Shown: positions 12,102 to 23,516 of the stretch, one piece after another | How positions within the stretch are numbered: the first letter of the stretch is position 1 | Layout: each line of letters starts with the position of its first letter | Assembly (NCBI GenBank): GCA_023014365.1 | Contig: JAEBUN010000006.1 | Location: forward strand, 372,001-436,000 | Length of the DNA stretch: 64,000 bases | DNA from: Lepiota brunneoincarnata | Lineage: Eukaryota; Basidiomycota; Agaricomycetes; Agaricales; Agaricaceae | Direction: 5' to 3' | Program-made: the position numbers and the translations under genes | Notes under the pieces: model-generated | Database searches by the model: none | What the model was told of the DNA's origin: nothing | Seen by the model: the letters and a program-made list of their open reading frames with translations, nothing else

Positions 12102-14486
12102 ATGCCTAGGTTCCGCCGCCACCAAGTCCTCGACACTGACGAGGACCCTTTGGCAAAGCTCGCTGCGCCCCCTCCAGATGAGACTCCCCAGCAGCGCGAG
12201 GCCCGTCTTGCTAAAGAAGCAGAGGCCCAGCGCAGGTCAGACGCCATAGATGAGGAGCTGAACAGACAGAGACAGGCCGAGAAGAGGTCCCCCAAGTGCA
12301 TTCGCATACTCTTACTCGGTACGCGCCGACTCCCATTTCTCGTTGGTTGTGAGCAATTCTGACTATTATGCAGGCCAGAGCGAGTCCTGGTACGCCACCT
12401 CGCTTACTCAAATGACTTGTGATACTTCAACTGATCTTTCAGGAAAATCAACCACGTTGAAGAGTAAGCAACGGCAGACTGTCATGCGCTCTGATTATTC
12501 ACATGTCCCTTCAAAGATTTCCAACTGATTCACTCGCCAAAGGTCAGTCAGTGCCTTGCCTCCGCGGAAATCACAAATCTAACGTACCCCGCAGGCATTC
12601 CGCAATGAGAAGGCTTCTTGGAGGGCAGTAGTGCAGCTCAACGTTGCACGGTCTGTGCGGTTGATTCTGGAGGCCATGACTGAGGCGCAGGCTCAGCCTC
12701 AGCCTGGTCCTTCAGGTTCGTCACGCTCTGGTAGTCCCTCGACCCCAGAAGAATATCCCACACTTTCTCCCGAGCATCTCCGGCTCAAGATGCGTCTCCT
12801 TCCGCTGCAACAAGTCGAAGAGAATTTATTGCGTCGCCTGAGGCCTGCGGGATCGGCCGAATTCGAGGCAACTCACCTATCACCTGTGACAAACATTCCA
12901 TACTCTGGGAGATTTGGCAAGGCCAAAGAGATCGCAGTAAACTCAACCTCACAATGGAAAGGAGCATTCAGTCGCCTCTTATCAACAGCGAGGACGAGCT
13001 TTGAGAGCGGTGCCGATATCGATTTCGATGACCCCAACGATCCCGGTGTTGTTCTTCACGCGTGTGCAGAAGACATGATTCGGCTGTGGAACGATCCCAC
13101 GATCAGAGCTCTTCTAACCGCGCGAAAACAGCGACTGGAGGATATGGCTGGATTGTATGTAGCTTATTTTGGCTCATCTACCCTCAGTTTATCAATACTA
13201 AATAGCTTCCTCGACTCCTTGGAGCGAGTAACCTCACTCCGATACGTACCGACAGATGGTATGTGATATCAATCTTATCTCTGTCAACAACTCGTTAATG
13301 AGAACATGAAGAGGACATCTTGCGGGCGCGTCTAAAGACTATCGGCGTCTCTGAGCATCGTTTCACGCTGAAAGCCGGTGTGTCAGGTCTGTGTCGGTGG
13401 TTGGTTTGGGCTTCTTATTAAATGATAGGAAACATGTTGAGTCACGACTGGCGCATTTACGATGTTGGAGGCGCACGTTCATTGGTACGCCCAACGATGT
13501 TATCCCCTGCGTACTGTCTTATAACTGACTTGATACTGATTTTTCCTCGCAGCGTTGTACGTAGGCATTCAGAACATCATGACGTTTTCTGATTTACTCT
13601 GTTGGGATCAGCTGCTTGGGCGCCCTACTTTGATAACATGGATGCTATCATATTCCTAGCACCTATATCGTGCTTCGATCAGGTCTGTTTTCGGGCTTGG
13701 CGGTACCCACGTTGCACCACTTACCTCTGGTTACCAGGTGCTTGACGAAGACTCCAGTGTGAACCGTCTGGTAGGTTCTATATTTGTAGGAGAGAAGCCA
13801 GTCCACTAAAGTAACATATCTTCACAGGAGGACTCAATATTGCTATGGAAATCAATCGTTTCCAATCAGCTTCTCAAGAACACAGAGACCGTCCTGTTCT
13901 TGAACAAGATCGACATCATGAAAGGTACGCAATTAGTGTGATCATGAGAGTCGTGGCCGCGCTGAACCTTATCGCATCCAAAGCTAAACTCAAAGCTGGG
14001 ATTCAGTTCGGACATTATGTGATATCGTATGGGAACCGCCCCAACGACTTTGAGAGCGCATCGTCATGTGAGTCTAGGGTTATTTTAGTTTACGCGGGGT
14101 TTCTGCTCATACCCACTCACGCAGATCTCAAGAAGAAGTTTTGTGAGTCGGCACAGAGATGAACAATACTCCGCCCGTGCGGGGCATTTTCTGACACGAG
14201 GCAAATATAGCCGCACTACACAAGCAACACTCGCCATCACCGCGGGTTTTCTACTGCCACATGACAGCTGTTACCGTATGTGGCTCACGATTGGAGTTAC
14301 CGACCGGACCTCACTATTTAATTCTTTCAGGATCCGAAGTCAACACAGCATATTCTAGGGAATGGTACGTGCTCTTTGCGTCGAAAGACTAGAACAAGAC
14401 CCGGGTATTGATCTACTCTGTGTTTCTTTTTTACAGTAAAGGACATGGTCATCAGACAGAACCTTCAGGAAAGTAGTCTAGTCTAG
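12102..14486 (+). CDS. G-alpha-like subunit 2
   Basis: A complete divergent G-alpha GTPase. The N-terminus (MPRFRRHQVLDTDEDP) is followed by an acidic/Arg-rich helix; it lacks the MGxxxS myristoylation motif and an early Cys. The P-loop reads GQSES...GKSTTLK, split by an intron. Then come NEKASWRAVVQLNVARS; a Ser/Pro/Gln-rich insertion (about 12690-12770) inside the helical domain; switch I (DILRARLKTIGV); switch II (DVGGARSLRSAWAPYF), which needs a 4-nt exon at 13553-13556; FLAPISCFDQ; FLNKIDIM; the TCAT-equivalent CHMTAVTDPKS; and a C-terminal helix ending RQNLQESSLV. The Gln of DVGGQ is Ala. At 12383-12391 the exon end has one base too many to join TCC with GGA-AAA in frame, so either the base is an artefact or the gene is frameshifted inside its P-loop. 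Many short introns. Confidence 0.85.
13553..13556 (+). other. 4-nt microexon of G-alpha-like gene 2
   Basis: The four bases cgtt are flanked by ttcctcgcag and gtacgtag, a good acceptor and a perfect donor. Including them joins ...GGARSL to R-S-AWAPYF in frame. Leaving them out breaks the frame before the highly conserved AWxPYF strand. Confidence 0.75.
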
Positions 14487-15569
14487 CCTAGTAGTCCAAG
14501 GCCATCGGTGCTTCACTCGCCGGATCTGTTCTCTGGTGTATTTCCGTCACCCACACCGGATCTTGATTGACAATGGTAATGGATGTGCTGGTGGGGGGGG
14601 GGGGTTAAGATTGCGCCAATTGGCCTATTCCTTTCTATACTCTTCTCGATCCTCTGCCTCGTCCGCCATCCGTTCACTATCATCGCTATGCCTCTAGATG
14701 GAGACGACGATCGACAATGTGCCTCTGGCGTCTTCGTCACTACACCAATATTCGACATCTCCTCGTAATGACCATACTTTGCACAGACTAATCCACTCGT
14801 TGCACCCACGCTGTGTACTAGGTAGCGACAATTTCTAGATTGTACTCTATGTTTGCGACGCATTTTCCGCGAGGCGTTGATATATTCGCAGCAGCAAGGA
14901 TGGCTGCACCAGGCATTACGTTGATCCATTCATATAAGGTTTTAATATGTGACCGGGAGAGTGCTTCTGTGCTAGCCGAATAAGGACCATTAGGATAAAG
15001 AACCTCACCGATAAATAAATGTGATATCTACGTTGTCCATACCATCCGTCAACATCCCTAATTCAGTGCGACCAATTGTCCAGAATCGAATGACAGTTTG
15101 TTCTCCAAGTTGGGTTGATGGATTTAGTATATGTATGTATGTAATCTCGATCTCTCACACATATCACTCGCCTCGTAACGCCCATGTCAGGGGACATGCT
15201 AGGGCAACTTTAGCCCGCTTGATGAACTGGTACAATTAGTGTATCAAGGCATATACCAGTTCGTCGTGCTTTCGAGCGTGACGTATGATAAATGGATAGT
15301 GCATGTGGGGATGGTGGGGGATGCGGGGCGATGGTGGCGTGGTGTCTGGATGGAGAAGGATGTAGTGAATGTCGTTGTGAGTTGTCTTCTTCTTCTTTGG
15401 GGGGTTTGGAGAGTGCTGCGGGGAGGAACATCTGTCCTCTTGACTCGATCGTGAGTTTGCCGACGAAGGTTAGGGGTGACGATGATGTTGCCTTGTTGCG
15501 ATGGTCTTCAAGTAATGAGTATTGACGGATGTTGCTTTGTTCCCCCCCCCCCACTCTTGCCTTTGACAG
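14487..15569. other. Intergenic or unassigned, 1.1 kb
   Basis: No convincing coding sequence. It contains a G12 run at 14593-14604 and, just before the next gene's first recognised exon, a C11 run at 15542-15552 that forms the polypyrimidine tract of a splice acceptor. The frame ending ...DSIVSLPTKVRGDDDVALLRW at about 15440-15510 could be an upstream exon of the next gene, but I cannot fix its start. Confidence 0.4.
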
Positions 15570-16451
15570 GGACCCAAACCATCGGATAAACTCTTGGAAA
15601 CATTCGTGGACAAATTAGTGGACACAATCGTCAGCGGGGATGTTTACTTGGCAGATTTCAGCCCCGAGAGAGGCGCGAAGATTAAAGTGGGTAAATGTTC
15701 CTGTTCATATATACGATTCGAGTGGGCGACGGGATAAATGGAGCTGCTCTTTCTTTCTAGCTGACATTCGGCCTGACGAGTGCTAACCCCGTGGTGATGT
15801 CTTTGGAGGAGATGGACCCTGCGGGGGCAGCAGCACATGCCACAAACGTGTTTCTTGAGGTGGGGGTTCCCCGCGTCATTTCATTGATGTATTGACAGTA
15901 TGTTAATAAAGATTGCATTACAAGCGCAGTCGCGCAAATGTCGGTTACACCCTTCATCGTTTACCCTTACAACCACACATAGTGCAACGCGTCCGGCAGT
16001 GGGGGAAGCCGGGACTATAGCGGGTATGTACCATAGTAGATCCGTTTCGTGTTTCACCGACACGCGGAACCCAGGAGGTGGAAGAGAATCAAGTGGTGGT
16101 GAGAAGAAAGTTGTGCCTACAGCTGTTGGCAGTAGCTCGGATCGTCCGATTATAAGGGCCGAAGGTGGGGATGGACGAGGATGTTGAAGATGAAAACCAG
16201 GCATTGAAAAGGGAGTATCAGAAGAAGAGATTGCATCATGCGCAGGATTCGCGGTCAGAAAGTAGGGTGTGATATGAATATACATTCCAGAGGGGGCTGA
16301 CCAGCTGATTATATGGGGGGGATTGATAGGGCCTCAGCCTATTGTCAAGGCAAAAGCACCGGCAGGACGGGCCAAGGGTGCGCCGCTGGCCAATCCCAAC
16401 AAAAAGGGGCGGAAAATCCAGGCGATGGAATTTGCAAGCGACGATGATTAG
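15570..16451 (+). CDS. Unidentified multi-exon gene, 5' end not located
   Basis: I do not recognise the family. Exon A (15570-15686, 39 codons) reads GPKPSDKLLETFVDKLVD and continues to SPERGAKIK. Exon B (15761-15859, 33 codons) reads LTFGLTSANPVVMSLEEMDP. Exon C starts at 15899 with YVNKDCITSAVAQM after a very short 39-nt intron. A later exon beginning near 16156 encodes a charged helix (DEDVEDENQALKREYQKKR), and the last exon (about 16330-16451) encodes a basic tail and the acidic end KIQAMEFASDDD before the stop. All junctions carry GT/AG. The middle (15950-16155) is unclear, with two competing frames. The helix plus basic/acidic tail suggests a nuclear protein (inference). Expression data would be needed to define the model. 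Confidence 0.45.
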
Positions 16452-16577
16452 TTACATATAGTCAATTAGATCGCAAGTTGCCCGAAGGAGAACGGGTGAT
16501 CATTTCCTCAACGTATTTACACGTACATACCCACTACTCACAACAGTCGCCCCATTCCTTCCCACACACACACTACC

Positions 16578-18300
16578 ATGCCTCACCACTCTGTCCTGTC
16601 TGCCTCGTCTGCTGGTCAGCAAGAAAACAAGCAGAATGCTCTCTCAACAGAGGTCATGTTCCAGCAGATCCTTCATGCCCTCCAGAAATCCGTTCGTGCT
16701 ACCTGTTCACATTTCCTCTCTAGTCATTTATGGCCCTCTCTTAGCAAATGGACATTGGTGAGCTCAGACGTGAGACCGCCGAGCTTCGGTTGGCCAATGC
16801 CAGTCTGGAGCGCCAGATTCGAGATGGACTTTATGTGCGTTTCTCCGTCGTCTTGCGGAGATGCCGCGACACCCTAAAGGCTTCATTATAGCACAACTAC
16901 CACACGTCGCGTAATGGCACCCCTGGCTTTATGACCCCCGCGCCTCCTAGCCCACAACTCCGCGCGAAGCTGTCACCGTTCCTCACGCATGCTATCCCCG
17001 CTCTCGCTGTTCAACCTCCCGAGCCCTTATACCGTCCATCGCCCCTCGGCGACAACGCTCTGAGCACCTTTCAACTCGGAACTCGCGATATTCCAGGATT
17101 CTACGTGGTCATTCCCGCCGGTGGTGCAGGTACCCGTCTGTGGCCGCTCTCGAGGGAAGATCATCCCAAGTTTCTGCTCGACGTCACTCTAAAAGGCCGT
17201 TCCCTGATCCAAGCTACCTGGGATAGGTTGATTCCTCTTGCCTCGCCCGCGCGGACGACGGTCGTGGCTGGTCCTGCCCATGTCAGTTCTATCAGTGATC
17301 AACTCCCAGACCTTCTGCCCCACAACCTTCTATGTGAACCCGGCCCAAAGGATTCTATGGCTGCCATTGGGCTAGCTGCCGCAGTTCTCGCGAAACGCGA
17401 CCCCAATGCAATCATTGGCTCTTTTGCTGCTGATCACATGATTTCTGGAGACGATGCTTTCCTATCTGCCGTAGCTGAAGCCGTCGAGGTGGCCAAGAAG
17501 GATTATCTTGTGACGATTGGGATTGCTCCATCGCATCCCTCGACAGGATTTGGATACATTCGTTTGGGCGAGAAGCTCACCATACAAGAGGCTCCTAATG
17601 CCCGTCTTGTCTCTAGTTTCAAGGAAAAACCTGATGCCCGGACTGCTGCATCTTACATTGCGACTGGTATTTACCGTTGGAATGCGGGCATGTTCGTCAC
17701 CAAGGCAACATTCCTCCTTGAATTAATGAGGGAGTACAAGCCAGACCTATATGATGGGCTGATTGAGATCGCGGATGTATGGGACGATGAGGCAGTTCGC
17801 GGACGTGTCCTTGACGAGGTCTGGCGTGGGCTTGAGAAAATTCCGATTGATAATGCTGTAGCCGAGCCTGCAGCAGCACAAGGTCGTGTCGCTGTCGTTC
17901 CGGCTACTTTCGGTTAGTAATTCACAGTGTCCTCGTGTCTTTCGAGTGCCAATTGATCGTTTCAGGTTGGGATGATGTCGGTGATTTCTCCTCCTTAGCG
18001 GATCTCCTGCCAGCGGAAGCGAATCAACCACGTGTGTTGGGGGACAGTAACCTTGGTACGAGGCTCTCTTCATAGAATGAACCACTGTGATTGATTTGGT
18101 GGTCTCCAGTTCTGACTGAGCAGGTGGCTGGTGGTATTGTTGTACCAGGCTCTGGTCGACTCATCGCGTGCCTCGGGGTTGATGACCTTGTGATTGTCGA
18201 CATGCCAGATACCCTCCTTGTTACTACACGCGCCCGTTCCCAAGAGGTTAAGCGACTGGTCAAGAAAACCCGCGATGCAGGATGGAAGCACTTGCTGTGA
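16578..18300 (+). CDS. Mannose-1-phosphate guanylyltransferase, bacterial (actinobacterial-like) ManC type
   Basis: A nucleotidyltransferase making GDP-mannose from mannose-1-P and GTP. Two small N-terminal exons (MPHHSVLSASSAGQQENK; QMDIGELRRETAELRLANAS) add a heptad-like coiled helix not found in bacterial enzymes. The catalytic part starts with FYVVIPAGGAGTRLWPLSRE, the GxGTRLxPLTK-type signature. Then follow DHPKFLLDVTLKGRSLIQAT, FAADHMI (metal Asp), STGFGYIRLG, SSFKEKPDARTA, GIYRWNAGMF and TFGWDDVGDFSSL. The C-terminus is a short left-handed-helix-like module (GGIVVPGSGRLIACLGVDDLVIVD) ending DAGWKHLL. This matches the bacterial ManC/AlgA N-terminal family better than the eukaryotic Psa1/GMPPB family, judged from motif wording. 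It has four short introns with a clean frame throughout. Confidence 0.88.
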
Positions 18301-18630
18301 AGATCGGAGGGCTAACTGACGATGAGGGTCCTCCTCTGCCCCTTTTTCTCTACGGGTTACTTGTGGACACTTTTACGAGTGGATTATCTCTGATTTTAGT
18401 TATATTTTTACACTACAAAGAATAATCATGTTGATTCCGGGTAAGATCCACCTCGTGGCAAGCGCTAGTCTATTACGCCATCCACATACCATCACAAGTC
18501 GTTATATCCGAAGTCCATGCGAATTCTCATCTCCTCCTTTCATAATGTCGGTTAGTTCCAGTAGCGTTGGACCTTCCCAGCCCCTCCTGCATCCAAGTGC
18601 GTCCCTCTCACTGTTCGTGTTCTCGGCGTC
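18301..18630. other. Intergenic, 330 bp
   Basis: This spans the 3' flank of the guanylyltransferase gene and the promoter/leader of the permease gene. An ATG at 18545 (MSVSSSSVGPSQPLL) could be an alternative, upstream-exon start for the permease. Nothing else is evident. Confidence 0.5.
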
Positions 18631-20838
18631 ATGAACGACTACAAAGCAGACCACGGGGTCTCAAATGACTACGGCGCTGTTTCTAACGCGGCACTCTCTA
18701 TGGAGGGTGTCCAGCCCGACGTCCTTCCCGTTCCACCTGTAGACGAAGACAATGGAAGGCTCCATCGTGGACTCTCCGCCCGCCAGGTCCAGATGATCGC
18801 TATAGCAGGGACAATCGGCACTGGCCTGTTTCTCGGCACTGGTAGCTCACTCGCGAGAGGAGGCCCGGCGAGCATGCTGATATGTTATAGCCTCATTGGA
18901 TTCATCGTATATGTGACATTGCTGCTTCTTGGGGAGATGGCGACGCAGTACCCAATTGCGGGGTCGTTTGGGACGTATTGCACGCGGTTCTTTTCGCCCT
19001 CGTATGGGTTTGCCCTTGCGTGGAATTATTGGTTTAACGATGCTGTGTCGGTTGCGGGGGATCTTGTCGCAGCGCAGTTGGTGATTTCGTATTGGACTGA
19101 TTGGCATCCTTGGGTGATCGGTGTTATCTTTTGGTTGTTCTTGGTGGGGATCAACGCGGTGCATGTGAGGGCTTATGGAGAACTTGGTGAGTGGTAGTTC
19201 GGAATGTGGTTATCGTGCTGACACACGGGATATAGAGTATTGGCTTGCCTCGTTGAAAATCATTGCAATTATCGTGTTCATCATTCTCGGGATTCTCGTC
19301 AATGTTGGAGTCAACCGCGAACATAGATATATTGGAGGTGCGAATTGGCGGATCCCTGGAGCGCCTTTTGTTGGTGGTTTCGGAGGCTTCGCTCGCGTAT
19401 TTGTCACGGCCAGCTTTGCATGTAGGCAGAAACGTGCTCCAAAGTGTCTGGAACGGGCTGAGTATACTTTTGTGTAGACGGTGGAACGGAGAGTTTGGGT
19501 ATCACTGCTGGGGAAACGAAGAATCCTTCCAAAAACATGCCTCGGGTCGTCAAATTTGTATTCTGGAGGTCAGTTGCTGGAGCCACGTTCTCGATGGGTG
19601 GGGACGTACTAAGCACATTTTTCTTTTCAGAATTCTTATTTTTTATATTGTCAGCGTCTTGCTAATCGGCTTGAACGGTTAGAAAATCAACTGATAATAC
19701 GTGGTTCTAAGCTGAAGCGCTGACTCGTCGCCCTAGTCCCGTATACCTATCCCGGTCTTTCTACTCGAAGTGCAGTAACCTCTCCTTTTACTATTGTCTT
19801 CAGAGAGGTCGGCTCAGGTGAGATTTGAGATTCCTTTGGCGTAGTCATTTCTCCTCACCACATTCTTTTAGCTAGCGCCGCATCATTCATGAACACGGTT
19901 GTCTTCACCTCTGTTATCTCTGCTGCCAATCATGCGTTGTTCGCGGGCACCCGTGTGTTGTATGGTGAGCTTGAGTTTTCCTCTGTGTCTCTTGACCCTT
20001 GAGCTCAAGCTGTTTGATAGGGCTTTCCGCTGTCAAGCAGGCTCCTCGTTTCTTTTCCTGGACAACGAAGAGCGGTGTCCCACTTCTCTCGTTGCTTGCA
20101 ACAAGCAGTATCAGTATCCTTTGTTTTGGAAGCAGCTACATTGGGAATGGGGTACTTTGGACCTGGTTGCAAAACCTTGTCGGAGTGTCTAACCAGGTAA
20201 GGACCCACAACTCTTCGACGACAGATCACCTTTGTGTGAACAAGACAACATAGATTGCTTGGGTCTCTATCGGTCTCGCGAGTTGGCGATTCCGGAAAGC
20301 CTGGGTCAAACAAGGTCGCTCCCTGGATAATATGAAGTTTCGTGCTGCTTGGACCTGGCCATGGGGTCCGGCATTTGTTGTATGTATTGTACACATGCTT
20401 CTCTCATCCCTTCCTCTGACGGTGTCTCTCCAGATCATTACAGTTACTTGCTTGATCATCAGTACGTTTCCTTGTATTTCGAGTTTCTGGAACTCGAGTT
20501 CAATAGTCCATCACAGTCCAAGGATGGTCATCGGTTTTCCCAACCTTCGAGCCAATCGACTTTGTGTCCTATTATATCCAGATTCCCGTCATGGTAATCA
20601 TGTATATCCTCTGGATGCTCATCAAGCGTCCGAGCCTCAAAGTCTACTTACTGGGACCTCTCAATCTAACCGCAAGAGATTATGGTATAGCGATCTGGTG
20701 GACATCAATAATGTTGACTTGACAAGAGACGAATACCAGGACGAGGAGACTGATCAAGCCGAAGATGAAGAGAGAAAGAACAGAATTTCCAAGGGAAGAG
20801 CAAGGGTACTATGGAGATTATACTATTGGATCGTATGA
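18631..20838 (+). CDS. Amino-acid permease (YAT/AAT family, Gap1-like)
   Basis: A 12-helix plasma-membrane amino-acid/proton symporter. The cytosolic N-terminus ends in RGLSARQVQMIAIAGTIGTG, the signature of helix 1 in the yeast amino-acid transporter family. Further recognisable blocks are LFLGTGSSLARGGPAS, LGEMATQYPIAGSFGTY, ALAWNYWFNDAVSVAGDLVA, YGGTESLGITAGETKNP, SAANHALFAGTRVLY, GVPLLSLLATSSISIL and ISIGLASWRFRKAW-like (AWVSIGLASWRFRKAW). The C-terminal tail ends RLWYSDLVDINNVDLTRDEY plus an acidic stretch, the usual ubiquitin-regulated cytosolic tail. It has about 8-9 short introns. The last one (about 20640-20675) has a non-consensus gtctac donor. The start at 18631 is the first Met of the long exon; an upstream exon at 18545 is possible. 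Confidence 0.88.
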
Positions 20839-21299
20839 TTAATTGCATGACCATTCTTGTGTGATCTTCACATTATATTCCTGCCTAAGTGTGCACGTTT
20901 GTTGTTCCGCAAGGGCCGATTGGCAGGGTTGGAATTGATGATCAGGGAAACAAATGATAAGAAGTAAGCCATCCTGATTCTCACCTGCATCACGATACCC
21001 ACTCGGACTATTGCCGAAGAGACCGCTCGCGGCGTGTGACGTGGACTGATGCTGTGCTGTGGGCACTGCAGGGGGAGTAAGGGAGACGGAGTAAAGGCCT
21101 CAATTGGAACCCGTGGCCATCAGGAGATGGGTGGACGCAGCGTGTGTGTTTCATGGTCACCCATCCCTCTATATAGATTTAACTCGTGCGTTTTTGGTTT
21201 CCACGTCCGTGGATTGGGCCGCCGAGTTCCCCCCCCCCCTGGATCCTTCTCTTGTGTCCTTTGACCACATCGTTAAATCAGTTGATATCCATAAATACC

Positions 21300-22024
21300 C
21301 CCGCGGCCGAGAATAGAACTGCTCGCAGTCCACGGTCGCTGTCCAGTCAGAACCCGGATCTGGGAGGATCAGGTAAAACAACAAGGAACGCCCCTCCATC
21401 ACACGGACCATCCCCTGGTCAGAACTCTTGGTGGTCAGCAGCCCCAGTCTCTTTGCCCTTGCCCAAAGCTCATAATGTTATCGCCCGACTTGCAGGATTC
21501 TAGAGCCATTACCATACACAATGGCACACCCCTCATCGCCGCCGTCAACTAAGGAAACTCTTTGACATGCTCAGGCTCTATAACATCGTCCTTGCCTCTG
21601 TGATATTTCCAGCAGGCATTTGCCTTGCCCTCGCCCTCACCTGTTGGTGCGACGGAGAGCGAGTCATCAGATAACGAGACTCCGACTCCGAGCGCAAATT
21701 CGAACTCTGGTACACAAATGTCGGATGTGCAATTGGCTATCATGTTGAGTGGTGAGTTGCGCGTTATTCTATGCCCCATGATCGGGCAATATGGACCTGC
21801 ATCGAATTGGATTCAGGATTCGCTGACACCCTGGTGAAGTTATAGGTAGTGTCGTGTTGGGTATTGCTATCCTTATCTTCCTGCGAAAGCGGTTCAAGAG
21901 CAGGAAGTTGAGAGCGAAAGAGGAAGACCAGGAACCGCTCTCTGCCAGTTTCCAACCAGGGGAACTGCCTACATTACCATACTGGCCTCGGCCAAAATCT
22001 CCACCACCGCAAGGCTTGGCATAA
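21300..22024 (+). CDS. Putative single-span Ser/Thr-rich membrane protein, 5' part unclear
   Basis: The last two exons are convincing. One ends at 21751 with a Ser/Thr/Pro-rich outer region (SPVGATESESSDNETPTP) running into QLAIMLSG. The other (21846-22024) completes the membrane segment (SVVLGIAILIFL) with a basic stop-transfer RKRFKSRKLRAK and a Pro-rich cytosolic tail (PYWPRPKSPPPQGLA). The donor gtgagt at 21752 is canonical. Upstream (21300-21545) several Ser/Pro-rich frames compete, and an exon reading DSRAITIHNGTPLIAAVN (21499-21552) may belong, but I cannot connect it cleanly. The architecture resembles fungal surface sensors of the Mid2/Wsc style; this is inference from layout only. 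Confidence 0.45.
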
Positions 22025-22692
22025 AGCTGTCCGAAAATTATTTTATCTACGGTTGAATGGTGGTGGGAGGCGGGGTGGGCGCCCGGAGGAATGGTTTCGA
22101 GATGCTTGCAGTGGTACATGGGCTAACATCTGTGTTATGCTTGCGAGGTGCGTTGCAGGGGCACGGGGCGGGGAAGCTCGGTGATAAAGATAGCTGGCAG
22201 TTTGATATCTCATCCGGCATTTATTTTTATTCGTTCTCTGGGTTGACAATTTAGCAAGTGGTTGTTATACTGTATGTATACTAACTTGGGTACTGTAAGC
22301 GGGTTCTGCTATCCTGTCATTGGGAGCGATGTCTGTCGGTTTAGTGCAATGCATCAAGAGCTACCAGGGTTAGACGGGGAGGCTCTGGTGCTCCTGCTAG
22401 TGATGCGCCGAGTTGCGTAGCACCCTACGTTGGTAACCTACGTAGTACATTTTATCTACGGGGGAAAGCCCTGGCTAAAATATAGACATTGAGTAGGACA
22501 GACACCGCCAGAAGGGAACATGATCAGATGAACGACCCTCAACCGTATCGCCTCTGTTTGCATTGTTTCAATGTCGTGTCGGCGGTGTCCGTCAGTATTT
22601 CCACCGCTTTTGGATCGGTTAAATGCACTAGAGACCAGCCAATTCTCTATCCTATCAGCCCTCTATTTATCTAATAACCAACTCACTCTATA
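22025..22692. other. Intergenic, 668 bp
   Basis: No gene is seen. Two direct CCTACGT copies, at 22422 and 22438 (16 bp apart), the second part of a TACGTA palindrome, lie in the upstream region of the next gene and could be transcription-factor sites. A CT-rich leader precedes the ATG at 22693. Confidence 0.45.
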
Positions 22693-23247
22693 ATGCTCCT
22701 CATACCTTACATTCGCTTCCTCTCCTTGGCTCTACTCGCAACTGTTGTACCCCTCGTTGATGCTAAGGGCGGAGGGAAAGCCGGTGCTGGAAAGTCCAAG
22801 GGTAGTAGTAGTAAAGGCAAAGGCGGAGGCAACATAACTAAAACAACAATTATCGTTGGTGGTAAGAGCCAGGAACAGTGCAAGGATTCAACGTGGGTTT
22901 TGTGTCTTCACAACTTCTGTTGCGTGGGGTCTTGACATCCCGCTCACCAGAAATCAAATTGTACCGTGTCCGAAGAACAACAAGGCTACAATTATTGCCG
23001 TTGCTGTTGTCTGCTCAGGTGTGTTGGAATCTTCTTGGGATTCAGCAAGTTCATGACGACTTTACTGTAACCAGTGGTTGGGCTGGTCCTCATACTCCTC
23101 GTGATCTATTTCATCGTGAAAAGACGCAACAGGAATAAACGCGAGTTAGCAACCAAGGTCGCCGAGGTGCCAGCCATGGGTGCATCACAGAAGAAGGAAT
23201 ACAAGCCCCTAGTCGACGCCGACGAGAAACACCGGGAGAGTGTATGA
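22693..23247 (+). CDS. Small type I membrane protein with Gly/Lys-rich ectodomain
   Basis: I do not recognise a named family. The product, about 147 residues, has a clear signal peptide (MLLIPYIRFLSLALLATVVP, cleaved near VDA-K). A Gly/Lys/Ser-rich region (KGGGKAGAGKSKGSSSKG) follows, then a short Cys-containing element (CKDSTNQIVPCPKNN), a membrane segment (IIAVAVVCSVVGLVLILL) split by an intron, and a basic cytosolic tail ending KPLVDADEKHRESV. Introns are at 22893-22949 and about 23020-23070, with GT/AG ends, and joining them keeps one frame. The CxxxxxxIxCP motif followed by a membrane helix recurs in small basidiomycete surface proteins (from memory of the group, not checked). A cell-wall or signalling role is inference. 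Confidence 0.7.
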
Positions 23248-23516
23248 TTGAGGTATGGTCGTTTGCAATTATTTATTGATACCCTTTGTATAAAACCAAC
23301 TCACTGTATTATTTAATAATCTGATATGTTTAATCTGTCCTAACGAGCATGTGGCCATGGAAGAATGTGGAGAACCAAATGATGAACGAGTGGGAAACTT
23401 TTTGTTGTTGTTCTCGATTGTACGTCACGAACAGCAATGGTAGTGCACTATGCTGTATCATCAATCCTTGAGCTTCGCGACTTTTGCAACGTTCACCTTA
23501 CCCTCATACATTCACA

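Noticed and set aside
16578..18300. Possible contamination by a bacterial contig, given the bacterial-type ManC
   Set aside because: Four spliceosomal introns and fungal genes on both sides show it is resident in the fungal genome.
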